Shown here: positions 33,975-46,047 of the stretch, piece after piece | Numbering within the stretch: the stretch's first letter is position 1 | Layout: the number at the start of each line of letters is the position of its first letter | From: Plantago ovata | Taxonomy: Eukaryota; Streptophyta; Magnoliopsida; Lamiales; Plantaginaceae | DNA: 64,000 bases | Reading direction: 5' to 3' | NCBI GenBank assembly: GCA_028274465.1 | Contig: CM051456.1 | Location: forward strand, 99,415,050 to 99,479,049 | Notes under the pieces: model-generated | Seen by the model: the letters and a program-made list of their open reading frames with translations, nothing else | What the model was told of the DNA's origin: nothing | Databases searched by the model: none | Program-made: the position numbers and the translations under genes

Positions 33975-34641
33975 TAGGGATGGCAGTTTGGGCTACCCGG
34001 CCCGAGCCCGGCCCGGTCATATGAAACCCATCGGTCGGGCTTGGGCTTATAGCTAGGCCCATGGGCCCGGGCCCGGGCCTAACATCTTGACCCGTAGGCC
34101 AGGCCCGGTCCGTGATTATATATAGTATTTATTTTTTATATATATAAATATGTATATATAACTATATAATTTATAATATTTATAGACATCTATTATCAAA
34201 AGATGTTATAGTTTATACATTTGTAATACTTTTCTATAGTTATAAGATTTCCAAGTGATATACAATTATTTTATATACTATATTCTTAGTATATTTATAT
34301 AATTTATTAATTATTTTAATATTAACTAATTTCAATATGTCAAATAAGGAAGTTCATGATAAATTTCAAATGATAAAAGTGATCAAAATATTTGATCTCA
34401 AGCAAAAACATATAAATTAAATAGATTCACCATTCTACTAATACTACACTACATAAGTAAAAAAACAACATTTAGATTACTAAATAATTGACAAAAAAAA
34501 AAACAAAAGGCCCGGCCCGGGCCTGGGCCTAATGTTCAGGCCCGCCCTGGGCCATGAGCCGGGCCTGGGCTTGGTGCTAGTCTTCCCGGGCCCGACCGGG
34601 CCTCTTAAAGCCCTGCCCGGCCCGGCCCATTGCCATCCCTA
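33975..34641. mobile_element. Non-autonomous hAT element (MITE) with 8-bp TSD
   Basis: 667 bp flanked by a perfect 8-bp duplication TACTCAAC (33967-33974 and 34642-34649). The ends are TAGGGATGGCA… and the complement …TGCCATCCCTA. The GC-rich subterminal parts (CCCGGCCCGAGCCCGG type repeats in both orientations) flank an AT-rich core. TSD length and terminal sequence identify hAT. No transposase is encoded. The perfect TSD indicates moderate age. Confidence 0.9.
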
Positions 34642-34649
34642 TACTCAAC

Positions 34650-35157
34650 AAACTAACAAATGATAACAATCACTGAGATACGAGATAATGGATAAGTGCA
34701 TTAATCTTCTCCAATGAAACATTCACTATAAAATGAGTCAAACCTTCAGACTCATAGATACCAACTTACATTGTCTTAACTCTATCACAATTATAGAAGC
34801 AACTTAGTAGCCTCATATACGTAACAAGTCATGATATATGTTGTTTTATCCGTTCTTAGTGTCAATTAGTTTATTATTTAATATAAATATAGAAAAATTC
34901 ATAAATAATAAATCAACTAGACAACACGTTTACAAACTAGTCATCATGTGAGTCATATGGTAAGGATGGACATTGTTGAGGTTAGAATAATGAGTAATTC
35001 CGTTGGTCAATCAACCAGAGTAAAAAAAACAATGAGAAATAATTTATTATAGTTTAAGATTAATAAAGTGAAATGCAAATTCACAATTAAAATGTTAAAT
35101 ATTTACATTATACAAAATACATTACTTAAATTTATAACATCATCAATTCAACCAAAT
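34650..35157. other. AT-rich unassigned DNA
   Basis: About 500 bp of AT-rich sequence between the hAT element and the tRNA-like motif. No coding potential, repeat structure or RNA gene was recognised. Confidence 0.4.
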
Positions 35158-35245
35158 TGGAACATTCTCCTATTGGTTAAGTAAGCTGACTTCCACTGTG
35201 GTGGCTTGGGTTCAAATCCCAAATCCAACATTAAAATTACTATTT
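35158..35245 (+). repeat. tRNA-derived promoter-like sequence (possible SINE head)
   Basis: A near-perfect pol III B box, GGTTCAAATCC (35209-35219), lies about 25 bp downstream of an A-box-like TGGTTAAGTAAG (35174-35185). The spacing fits a tRNA or tRNA-derived SINE. No cloverleaf acceptor stem can be closed, so it is not an intact tRNA gene. A T-rich run (about 35244) could end a transcript. It could also be chance or a decayed tRNA. Confidence 0.4.
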
Positions 35246-35274
35246 TTTTAATTAGATGCAAAGATGGGATATGA

Positions 35275-35358
35275 ATCCGGGCCGGACCTTCCCGGTCCGT
35301 TTCTGACCGGCGGCATGTTCTCGGGCCCGGCCCGAACCTTCATCAGCCCACCTGGCCC

Positions 35359-35402
<44 letters not shown>
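35275..35402. repeat. GC-rich patch and (AAT)n microsatellite
   Basis: The GC-rich patch (GGGCCGG, CCCGGTCC, CGGGCCCGGCCCG; 35275-35358) resembles the subterminal repeats of the hAT element at 33975-34641 and may be a remnant of a relative. It is directly followed by about fourteen AAT units (about 35360-35402). Confidence 0.6.
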
Positions 35403-35405
<3 letters not shown>

Positions 35406-35619
35406 GTAAATATTTTTATTTTACTATATTTTTTAATAACTGTGTTTATTATTCTAATTCAAGGTTATTTAAGTAAATTTATATTTAATTGAAAAATAAA
35501 TAAAAATAATTATTTTAACTTTTTGGCGAAGGGTTGGCGAAGGCGAATGACGTGGCGACTTTTGATTGGGTGCCTATTGTCAGGCAAGGCGAAAGCCTGC
35601 CTGCCCGTAGAAAAGTCCT
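35403..35619. other. Unassigned DNA
   Basis: AT-rich sequence, then a short G-rich stretch (GGCGAAGG repeated, 35525-35550, and an imperfect AGGCAAGGCGAAAGCCTGCCT inverted repeat near 35582). No gene is recognised. Confidence 0.35.
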
Positions 35620-35891
35620 ACTTTTGTTTACACTGTTTTATTTGCTTATTTGTTGAAACTGGTTTCTGTCAAAGCACTTATTATAAAAGCGTTCCGCACT
35701 CAGAATTTTAAGTATCAGCAAACTCATTACTGGAAAGTAATAAGTCTTTATTGAGAAAGTTAAGTATCAGCAACCTCATTACTGAAAAGTAATAAGCACT
35801 TGCTGAGAAAGTTTTTAGACAAAAAAAAGTTTTAAAGGCTATTCACCCCCCCCCCCCTCTAGTCTTTACTTGTTGTCTAGAGGGACCAACA
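35620..35891 (+). repeat. Sirevirus-like LTR end fragment, plus orientation
   Basis: About 270 bp of LTR ending in GGGACCAACA. It resembles the end of the LTR at 39559-39800 (complement) more than the other LTRs, so it belongs to the same subfamily. It is joined base-to-base to pol sequence running the opposite way at 35892. Confidence 0.8.
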
Positions 35892-38800
35892 TAAACTCTG
35901 TAAGATTTTCTATGCAAGGAGTAACCAAGAAATATATTCATCTGCCTTTGGTTGAAATGTTCTTAGGTATTCTCTACCATTGTTAAGAACAAAGCACTTG
36001 CAACCAAACACTCTTAGATGTGTGATACTTGGAGGTCTTCCAATGAATAGATCATATGGAGTTCTATGATACTCCTTGTTGATCAAGCATCTATTCTGAG
36101 TGTAGCAAGCTGTATTGACAGCTTCAACCCAATAGAATTCACTTATTTTAGTGTCAGCAAGCATAGTCCTTGCAGTTTACTTAAGGGTTCTGTTCTTTCT
36201 TTCAGCAACTCCATTTTGTTGAGGGGTTCTTACTGAAGATAACTGATGTTGTATGTCTTTAGAAGTGCAATACTCAAGTTATGTACTGGTTCACAAACTC
36301 AGTACCATGGCCAGTTCGAATGATTTGTACCTTGTCATTTTCATGACTTCAAGCTTATTTAGCAAGTTAGGTATTTCATTCTTAGTTTCTGATTTGTGCT
36401 TGATGAATATAACCCAAGTAAATCTTGAGTAATCATCCACAACAAGTAGACCAGTCTTCTTGCCTGCCTAACTTGTTGCTGAAGATTCAAACAAGTCCAT
36501 GTGCAATAATTGCAGTGGCTTTGTAGTTGACTGGACTGACTTACTCTTTAAGGAGGACTTTGTTTTCTTTCCTTGTTGACAAGCTGAGCAAACTCCATCC
36601 TCTTATAAATAAGCTTGGGTAGTCCAACTACAAGTCCTTTCATAAACAACTTATTCAGCGTCTTGAAATTCAGGTGACTTGTTCTTTTATGCCAAAGCCA
36701 TGCATTTTCAGCAAGGCCTCCTTGATCAGCAACTAGACATTTTTCTATGATTGTTGAGGACCAGTTCACATTGTATAGACTTCCATTTCTTCTAGCAATC
36801 AGAATTCTCTTTTGGGTCTCAAAGTCAATGAGTCAACATTCGTCACTCTTGATTTTTATGACATAGCCTTTGTCAGCAAACTGACTCATGCTAAGCAAGT
36901 TAAACTTAAGATTCTTGACGTGTAGAACTCCTTTGATTGTTATGCAACCAATCTTTACATCACCAAAACCTTTTGTAGGGGAAAGTTCTCCACCGGCAAA
37001 CCTTATTGTTGGACCTTTAGACCACTGTCTATAGTTTATAAGGTTTTCCTTGTTGCCCGTCATGTGCTTCCCGCAGCCACTATCAAAATGTCATATTGGA
37101 TTGTTTGTCTCCGTGGTTGAAGTCTGCACAATCAAGAACAAACAGGTTAATTATCCATAATAGGATGTCCATTAACATGTTCAAGAAAACATCCAGTGGA
37201 AGCCTAAGTCTTGACTTTTTCAATCTTGACTTGTTTCCTACTTGTTGAGGAACGAGTTGGCTTGGAACCAAATGACTTTTGAACATTGATGTTCAAATCC
37301 ACTTTTTGGTGTGGTGTCTTGTTTGGGATTCCTCTCTGCTGAACATACTTTTCAGTAAGTTCTTTTCCAGCCAGATTTCTTCTAGTCCTAGCATTTTGAG
37401 TCTTGTCATCACTCTTAGGCTTGGATTTGTTTTGATCCTTGAAGTATCTTTGCTGACTTTGCTTGTACTCATGGAAGAGTTGGTTTTGCTTATTCTTGTA
37501 TCCAAGTCCACTTCTAGGAGAACGCTGACTTTTTGTCTCATCAACCTTACTTGATTCTGGTTTGTCAGCAAAGGACTTCTGATTACGTCTTTCAATAATC
37601 TAGCCTTTAGGCTTAATAAATTTCTTTTCAACAACTTGTTTGGTGGATTGCTTTTCAGCAATCTTCTTTCACAGTCTGCTTTTCAGCAACATGTTTACCT
37701 TTTGAGGTTTTGTTACTTTGAGTAGAAACAGCGGTGGTTTCCTGATTGCTTATTTCAGCAATGTTGGATTGATCAATCTGATAGAGTTCTGGTTGACTAC
37801 TATCATAAGCACGAACAAAGGTCATGGGTGATTTGTCTTTTCTCAAGAGTATCACTTCATCACCTTCATAAGTTTCACCCAATCCTTCTTTCTATGAAGG
37901 ATCTCTTGGATACGTTTGCAATTCAGTCAGTGTGTTACTTGCAGTTGCATAAGATTTGAAGTTGACCTTCATTTTCTTAACTTCTTGTATTTCAACAAGT
38001 AACTTTAGGATCGAAGACTGATATTCTTTTAGTTCTTTTGAAAGTTGAGCATTTTTCTCTGTAGCTTCAACAATGAGATTCTTAAGATGCAGTATTTCAG
38101 CATCCTTTCTTTCTAATTCAGCACTTAGAACTACATACTTTTCAGTAGTTTGCTTTGTTAGAAATTCAGCATTCTGAACTTTCTCTTGCTGTTTGCTCAG
38201 AGCTTTCTCGGATCTTTCAATTTCTCCTTGAATCCTATCAAGATCAATCTCATTTTCACTTTCTGAGTTTGAGTCTGAGTCTGTAGAAATTACCTGATCA
38301 GTCATGAGGCAGAATTCGACATTTGACACGTTAGGAAATGCTTCCATGGCAATTCCACAAACCTCTTTGTCAATTTCAACATCCATGGTCGTTTCTTCCT
38401 CAGTATCTGAGTCTTCTGTCTCACTATCTTCAGAACTTGTATCAATGCACAAAGCATCAATCTTAGCTTGAAGCTTTTTCTTTTCTTCAGCAATCACATC
38501 CTTTTTTGAATTTCTTCCTTTTGTCAGCAAACTTGCCTTTCAGTGAGCTAGCTTCAGGCTTGTAATTGTGAAAGTTGTTGCCAAGATTTTTTTTTAGCTT
38601 CTCTTTTGCCTTTTGCCTTTCGCCTTTCAAGTTCCTTGCTGATGAATTTCCTCATGTTTCTAACAGCTAGAGCACTTTCATCAGCAGACTCCTTTTCATC
38701 CGTCTTTTCAGAAGTTGAAGGCTTTGCATCAAGAGCAATGTTTTGCGATTTTTCAGCAATCACATTTTCTCTTTGCTTTGTATCATAGTTGACAGCAGCA

Positions 38801-39558
38801 AGATGAGAGAACAACTCAGTAGGAGTGATGTTGGGCATTCCTTGGTTGTAATAGAAGTTTTGAGTGTGAAACCCACTCTTGATTCAGACTTCTTATGATG
38901 GTTTTCACCATCTGAGAATCTGAGTAGAAACATCTAGAACCTAGTGCAGCCATTTCACTCATAGGAGTTGTGAATCTGAAATACAAGTCTTCCAGTGACT
39001 CAGTAGCGCCTTGTTTGAAATTTTGAAACTTCAACTTCAGCACTTCAAGTTTGTTTTCCTTGGTGTTGTCAGATCCAGCACACAAATCTTGAACCATCTT
39101 TAGAAGTGCTAGCACACCACAGTTTGCACTGTATGGTGTCTGGAGTAGACCGAATAATGATGTTTCTTTCTTGGCCATCGAGACGGAATCTTTTGGATTC
39201 ATTAGAAGTCCATTCCTCTCTAGGTTTATCCACAATTTTTTCAACTAGATCACCAATAGGTATGTCTTTTTCCAGATGTGTCCTTTGTGGTGTGTGGATA
39301 GGATGGTACAATTTTAGTGATCTTGAGTGGACCATCATTACTGAAAGTGACCATCTCATCACTAATGGCTTCAAGCCGTAGCATCATGTAGTTTCGCCAT
39401 TTCTCGTAGTTTTCCAGCTTCAGCTGGGGAGCATCTCCTAGAGACATCCTGTCAGCAAACAACTATCAAGTAGATCAAGTGAGAGTGATTTACGGAAAGC
39501 ACCTAAGGGGGTCTAGGTTCAGTGCTGAAGGTTAAAGAACTTGGCTCTGATACCACTT
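35892..39558 (-). mobile_element. Sirevirus-like gag-integrase fragment, minus strand
   Basis: In minus orientation this begins with the PBS and gag start (MSLGDAPQLKLENYEKWRNYM, near 39447). Next come the gag capsid-like region, a coiled-coil-rich stretch with acidic segments (about 38530-37890), a basic linker, protease and GAG-pre-integrase parts (about 37060-36550; FAGGELSPTKGFGDV, FADKGYVIKIKSDEC), and integrase (36500-35892; [23 protein letters not shown]). RT and RNase H are absent, because the sequence stops at the inverted LTR fragment (35891). It is colinear with 58000-61700 of the plus-strand element. Broken in about ten places and older-looking than the copy at 56183. Confidence 0.85.
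39543..39555 (-). other. Primer binding site of the minus Sirevirus fragment
   Basis: The minus strand reads TGGTATCAGAGCC, complementary to the 3' end of initiator methionine tRNA. It lies three bases inside the LTR border at 39559, as usual for Ty1/copia elements. Confidence 0.9.
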
Positions 39559-41881
39559 GTTGGTCCCTTTAGACAACAAGTAAAGACTAGATGGGGGGTG
39601 AATAGTCTTTCAAACTTTTTTGTGTCTAAAAACTTTCTCAACAAGTACTTATTACTTTTCTGTAATGAGGTTGTTGATACATAACTTTCTCAACAAAGGT
39701 TTATTACATTTCAGTAATGAGTTTGCTGATACTTAAAATTCAAAGTGCGAATAAAACAATTTTCAGCAAGTAAGCAAATAAAACAGTGTAAACAAAATAA
39801 CGTGTTGAAAGTAAATTGCGGTAAAGTAAATCACGCAAACACTTTTATAGTGGTATCCGAGGGTGGCGTAATCCATCAACTAATCCACTTTGTCCTTTCT
39901 AGGACTGAATTCACTATTTCAGATGATGAGTTTTATTACAACACCTACACACTAGAATTCTCAGAAACCAAAGCACACCAGCTTTGTTTCGAACCTAACT
40001 AGAGAACTGTAACCTTGTTCTCCACCAAACTTGGGACACTTATCAGGAAAACTATGTCTGGTTAGTTCCCCCTGACAAACACGCCTAAAAGGTGGTTTTT
40101 ATCAGTTAGAGAGGTTTGGGATGAGATTACTGAAATTAACTTTTCAGTTAACACAAGTAATCTGAGAAACTCAACTTGACAATACTTTGCAGTAAGCAAG
40201 TATGTTGTTTCTTGGTGTCAAGACTTGTTCTTGTTTATAGGAAAGAAAACTTAAAATAATTTCTTCGCTTTAGTATTCTACTTCTTCACAAGTAGCTTTG
40301 GTTTCAAGCTTAAGTCTTGGAAAGGATCAATAGGCAGTTTAAGAGTAGAGAAGGTTTGAGTGTTAAAGCACAAGTGAGAGTTTGATCACGTTGTTGACAC
40401 ACCCTTCTACTCAGCCCAAGGACATCTATTTATAGTGTCTCAAGAGAGCCGTTTGAATTTCAAATTCTAAGGTTTGTACCTCAAGATGTCACTATCAGCA
40501 GCGTCTTCTTTTGTCTTCAAGTTTTCAGTCTTCAGAACGCGTGCTTTAGCATTTAATGCTCTTGGAATTCAAATATGAACGTTGGAGCCAAAATTCAAAG
40601 TAACTTCAGCAAGGAGGTCACATGTGTTATTCAGCAAGCAAGTGTACCCAGTTCAGCCAATACAACCTACTCTACTTTGTCATATATATTTTCACTTATG
40701 CAAATTGATTGCTGATGTAAGTGTCACTGTTTCAAGGGTGTTGACATAGGGATTCACCTATAGGTTCACTCAACCCCTAGATTCTGGAAACAGAGCACTT
40801 TGCTGTCTATTTTAGTTTTACCTATTCTAACACTAATTGTTCCACAATTGTAGTCGTTTTACCTGTGCAGGAAGTTTACTTGAACGTGGGAATTGTGAGA
40901 TTACAAGAAGGAAGAGACTTATTGAAAGAAGATCTCAAAAAGGAAATCAAGTCTTAAAAGGAAAAGGAGTTCTTGAAGAAGAAGTTTGATTCCAAATAGA
41001 AGACTAATTCCAAATCATATCCAGATTCATCAAGACGTGTTTCCTGATTGAAGTCGATGTAGATTTCTGCCTCTATATAAGAAAGAGCACCGACAAGAGC
41101 AGAGGACACACCGAATCAAGAGTTTTACAAGTGAGAGTTAGTTTATAGTTTTAGTTATTTGTTTTGTGTCTTTTTTATAATCTAAACTTCTATAATAGCG
41201 TATTGAAGGTAGAATAGATAGAAGTGTATTCTATATCATCTCATAGGTGACTAGTGTTGTTTTACTAAGATAGAGATTGAGAGTATACAGCGTTGTACGA
41301 ACAAGTTCTTTCTTAGTTGATTTTCTACCTTGACTGGACATCAAGCAAGCTTACAAAGCTGCTTGAAAAGTTTCAAACACAGGTTCTTCTTTACATTCCA
41401 TTGTGCTTTAACTTCTATATATTATTTGTGTTTGTTTACTAATCTGCAGGTTAATGTTGATACCTGTAGAGGTTGACGTAGGTGTTCACTCAACCCCGTA
41501 GTCAATCTTGGTTACTGGCTGAGGTAATTTGTATCTAAATCAAGTTATATCGATCCTACATTCTTTCAGCTGAGTTGCTCACTTTCTGAGATAACATGTG
41601 CCTTTGTAGATACCTTTCTCATAAACTTCTAAGTCTTCAGTCATCGAGTCTTCAACTTTCTGAGTGGTTCTAGGTCTTCGATAGATTATTTTTTCAAACA
41701 AAGTACATCATCAACAAACATAAGTACCTAACTAGTACCTACACTAAGTCTTTTAGTAAACGTTCATCTTTTACAATTTCCTTTAAATTCTAAATTCCTA
41801 TGGACCTTAAGAGTACTAGTTACTGGACTTTACTTAATTTAGCATGGTTAATTGCTCATCAAAATCACAAGTTACCTAACA
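39559..41881 (-). repeat. 5' LTR of the minus Sirevirus fragment, carrying a solo LTR
   Basis: On the minus strand it starts TGTTAGGTAACTTG (41881) and ends GGGACCAACA (39559). It is 2323 bp including the nested 853-bp solo LTR and its 5-bp duplication, hence about 1465 bp of LTR. From about 39925 to 41881 it aligns with 11525-26620 without the Tat element; 41806-41825 is the undisturbed form of the Tat insertion site. Confidence 0.88.
40716..41568 (+). mobile_element. Solo LTR, 853 bp, unassigned family (copy 2)
   Basis: TGTAAGTGTC…ACATTCTTTCA with the duplication GCTGA at 40711-40715 and 41569-41573. Same length and insertion point as 12312-13164. This copy has an intact TG…CA pair. Both halves contain a related motif (GGTTCACTCAACCCC… near 40763 and TGTTCACTCAACCCC near 41482), possibly a regulatory repeat. 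Confidence 0.82.
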
Positions 41882-41913
41882 TTATACTTTATCGTATACG
41901 TTTTATTTTCATC

Positions 41914-42137
41914 GGTACGGACAAGGGCAATCCGACTGTTTAATTAAAACAAAGCATTGCGATGGTCATGCGGATGCTTACGCAAGTGCTCTGAATGTCA
42001 AATTGAAGAAATTCAACTAAGCGCGGGTAAACGACGGGAGTAATTATGACTCTCTTAAGGTAGCCAAATTCCTCGTCATCTAACTAGTGACGCGCATGAA
42101 CTGATTAACGAGATTCCCACTGTCCCTGTCTACTATC
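41914..42137 (+). pseudogene. 25S rRNA gene fragment (copy 2)
   Basis: Same piece of 25S rRNA as 26653-26891, with the same unrecognised left flank and the same right junction (CTACTATC) to a gypsy LTR. It is about 15 bp shorter: a short conserved segment after CTTACGCAA is missing. It also carries a few further substitutions. Dead fragment. Confidence 0.9.
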
Positions 42138-42960
42138 TGATGAACGAGATTGTCAGACTCAATTAATCAAATAAATTTGTTTTTAGCAAAAGGTAATTCA
42201 CAACTACAACGAAAACCAAGGCACGTAGTGTAGAAGTAAAATAACCTCGAGTGTCGATCTCTAAGGACTATAACTAGCTTTATCTAATTTAACTTAAACT
42301 ACAAATCAGAAATCAAGCAAAGCACAGATTTTTCTTATCAATATGATGGAAGTTAGTGATAGTATGGTCATTCAAAGCAACGTGTAATAATCATGCATGA
42401 AGTACTTGAAGTTTGTATAGAGATCTATGATCATGAATTGTCCTGTGTGTTCATTTCAATTCAACACTACGAAGATAGATGGCTTAGATAGATCAAAGAA
42501 ATAAAACAATAAATCAAGTCTTAAACGCGCAAAGCCACTCATGCATAATCAAGAACCCTAGCTAAGAAATCACATACTATCACCAACGATAGATTTAGCT
42601 ACTCATATTGCAATCAACAAGAATCAAAGCAAGATTGAATGAAAACATGTTGAATGAAATAAATAAAAGCAGAAAAATCGTGAGATACAAGTTACCAACG
42701 AAGGTTGTCAATCTCCGATGAATTGCTAACTCACAAGCAAGAATCGAAAATCAAAGATGTCCTCGAAACACCAAAACTTCGTCCTCTTCATCAATATTGC
42801 CCATAAAAATACGTTTTTTTACCTAACCTGAAAAATGCAAAGAAAAGGGAAACGTGACACTATTCTAATAAAATGCACTAAAATATAAGCTAAATTAACC
42901 TAGAGGATAGCTAAATTGGTGAAAAAGACTCAAATGAAAGTGTACAATACACGTTCATCA

Positions 42961-44829
42961 AACTCCCCAAACCGAACCTTTGCTTGTCCTCAAGCAACTA
43001 AGCTAGACTCTAATGCAAAAAATCAATGCAACACACAAAATGGAGTCTCATGCTAAATGAAATGAACTAATTTATTGAGCCTATCAAAAACTTATGAACA
43101 ATGACCATACAAATCATAACATGGATATTGGTTGAAGAATGCCTCGATTGACTCATACACATTCACATAAGCACTATGTTAAACAAGATAGTCTCTCGTA
43201 ACATTCTCTACCTGGACCTAGTCAGTGACGACGTAATGAAACATGTTAAAATATGAATGGTTGTCCCGTGCCTATGAAACTGAGGACTTACTGCTGTTCA
43301 CCAAGTTAAGACTTTCCCTCAAAGAGGTCGAACCAATACTGGCTCTCATCAAACGAAGGAGGGTTCCCTAAAAGTTCACACTCCCCTATTCTACCCATCT
43401 CTCAAGCAAAGTCATAAACTAATCACCACTTCCTGAATGGCAGGACGAGGGTGGTCTAGAACAGATGACACTCAAACAAACAAAAGACACACTTTACAAC
43501 TCGATTACGAACATTACAAGAATTGAAAAACGAGACAAACACTTTGCTAAAGTGCTTTTTGGCTTTCCTTGGACCCTTCTTTGCTTTTCTGGGGTCTTTT
43601 CTTTTTTCTTTTTTTTTTTTATTTTCCAGATTTTTTCATTTTTCTGGAATTTTTTCTTTTTTCTTTTTTTCGATTTTTTTCTTTTTTCGTTTCTTTTTTT
43701 TTTTGTATATAGCCAGCAGTAGCACAACGAAAAAGAAATTACAATGACTCACAAACGACCTCCCCAAACCTATTCGAAAGAATAGGTTGGAGCACAAACT
43801 TTTACGAAAAAGGAAAACAAACTCACAACACTCAAAATCGAAAAACAGGTCATAATGACAGCATAACCCCCTCCCCAACCTATTCGTTAGAATAGGTTTC
43901 AAACAAAGGATCACACAATCTCACACTATCTCCTTCCTAGGCATTTAGCAATCTCAAAACAAGGTGAAGACTTGTTGCCTCTTAGGTACATAATTACACG
44001 GGAGAACAACCACAAGACTCTAACATGAATCATCTTATTATAAAGGCCTTCGTGAACCGCAGTAGAGAAAACACTACTAAGTGATGTCGAGACTACCAAG
44101 CTTAACTAAGTGCATATATAAATGTGACAAGCCAAGCGAGAAAAACCTCAAACAAATTTATAGAGATGAAACGCATGGTCAAAGGTCATAACTAGTAAAT
44201 CTACCCAATAAAAAAGTTCAAAAAATTTGGCAATAAACTCCACACAAAAACATGCAAAACTATACTAGGATGAATGTAGTGTATGCAACTAAATACTAAG
44301 AAAGCGGTAAACGTGCAAATGCAAATGCAAACAAAAGGTTTCACGAGTTTATCATAAGCAAAACAAGTATAGAGATAGCCAGCGATAACCCCCCCCAAAC
44401 CTGAACGTCGTCGCTCGTCCCGAACGTCGAAAGTGGATTTAAGGTGAGAGCTAACTTGTACCTGTAACCTGTAGGACTCAAGGAAACTCGTGAGAAACCA
44501 AAACGGACGAATAGGAGAAAAATGGGGTTCCGAACGAAAATCCGGACCTCCGGGTTTCTGGACACCCGGGGCGAACCGCCCCAGATGGGGGGTGATTCGC
44601 CTGGGGCATCCAGAACGTCCCAGGCGGCCTGGTCTTGCCAGGCGAATCGCCCCACATGGGGGGCGGTTCGCCTGGCATCTCCAGACTCCTGGAGACACCT
44701 TTTTCCTCCCAAAACGCAAAATTATCATCTTAAAAGCTATTTTATCACCAAAAACATACGAAAAAATAAATATGCATGCAATGCAATAAATCAATAAAAC
44801 TAAACTACATGCAACCATTACCACAAATG
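42961..44829 (-). other. Non-coding 3' internal region of TR-GAG copy 2
   Basis: Holds the polypurine tract at the LTR edge (complement of CTCCCCAAACC), the T/C tract (about 43580-43704), two hairpins (43767-43788, 43877-43898) and the GC-rich palindromic patch (44563-44690). It is parallel to 28062-29964. No gene. Confidence 0.75.
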
Positions 44830-45741
44830 TTATCCATTATCAAATGGAAACGAATCTTGTGCAGCCGTTCCATTACACCTCGCATCTTGGGAACCATCCT
44901 TGGCTCCTCTCCGTATCTGCTCAAGCAAGTCCATGATTCCCTGGAAACTAAAATTAACAAAACCAAAAAAATCTAAATCTAAAAAATAACCAAGGGAATC
45001 AGATGGAAAATAAAAAGAGAAAAAATGATCAAAACTCCTTTGGAACTCATAGGTGGGTGCATGGACCAGAACGTAGGAGTCAAGATCAAGAGTATCTGCA
45101 GCAATTGATTCAGAGACACCAAAATCTTCAGATATTGGCTCCTCGATCTCAACACAACTTACGCCATCACTTTCTGACTCAAGTGAAGCAATGGATTCAG
45201 TCATCACCTCCTCCACGACTTCCTCTTGACCAACAACTTCGACATCCGCAAGTAAGGGCGTGGAATCCAAGCTAAGCACTGAAGAGACTTCATCAATGGA
45301 TTCTTCTCCACATTCCTCTCAATCGACAATGTCGATTTCTGGCGGCTGACTACTGAAGTGAGACGTCCATGCCCTTGACCCGGGAGGTGAGTCCCTATCC
45401 CAATGTTCCAGAAATCTGCTGGTTACTTCACCCCAAGTGTGCAACGATTTTTCCGGTGGGATTCTGAGCCATCCTCGAGCGTACCCTTTCAAGGCTCCCT
45501 TAAATCCTCTCATACAAAGTTGCTCATGTGATAAAATAACCCCCTCCTCATTCTCACGAGGTATCCTCAACACACCTTCCTCGTACGTGTCTAAGAACCC
45601 TCTTGGATCATCACCCATCGAAAACGTGGAGAGAATGGAGTAGTACGAAGGATCAAAGTCATAATCCCTGCAATCTTCATCCAATGTTATGCAAGGCCCT
45701 CGAGGCATCACATACCGGGGCAAAGGAACTTGTTGACTCAT
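44830..45741 (-). pseudogene. Gag region of TR-GAG copy 2
   Basis: Nearly the same protein text as at 29965-30876: MSQQVPLPRYVMPRGPC, GFKGALKGYARGWLRIP, SLHTWGEVTSRFLEHW, and the acidic tail. Few replacements separate the copies, and it is broken in the same general manner. No enzyme domain. Confidence 0.7.
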
Positions 45742-46047
45742 CCTTTCATATGACTAGTTTCTGCACATGAGGAAACAAGAAACCAAGGAGCAGAATCCAC
45801 AAAATAAAAACAAAAACTTGCAAATAAAAGCACAAAGAGTGCAAACAAACACAATGTAACCACGAGCTTCGAGAGCACAAGCACGCAAGGTAACTGAGAT
45901 CAGATTAGATGAATTTACTGAAAAAGATAGGGGGAAAGAAATAGGGTAAGAAAGTGAAATTTTCTGAGAGCAAACCCCCAGAGCCTGTTCTTCTGTAGGG
46001 AATTGAATGCTGAAAATATAAATAAGCTAAGGAGAAAAAAGGAGTAT

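Noticed and set aside
34000-34640. GC-rich island that could be a CpG-island promoter
   Set aside because: It is explained by inverted repeats of a hAT MITE with an exact 8-bp TSD.
35158-35245. Functional tRNA gene
   Set aside because: B box is good but no acceptor stem or complete cloverleaf can be formed.
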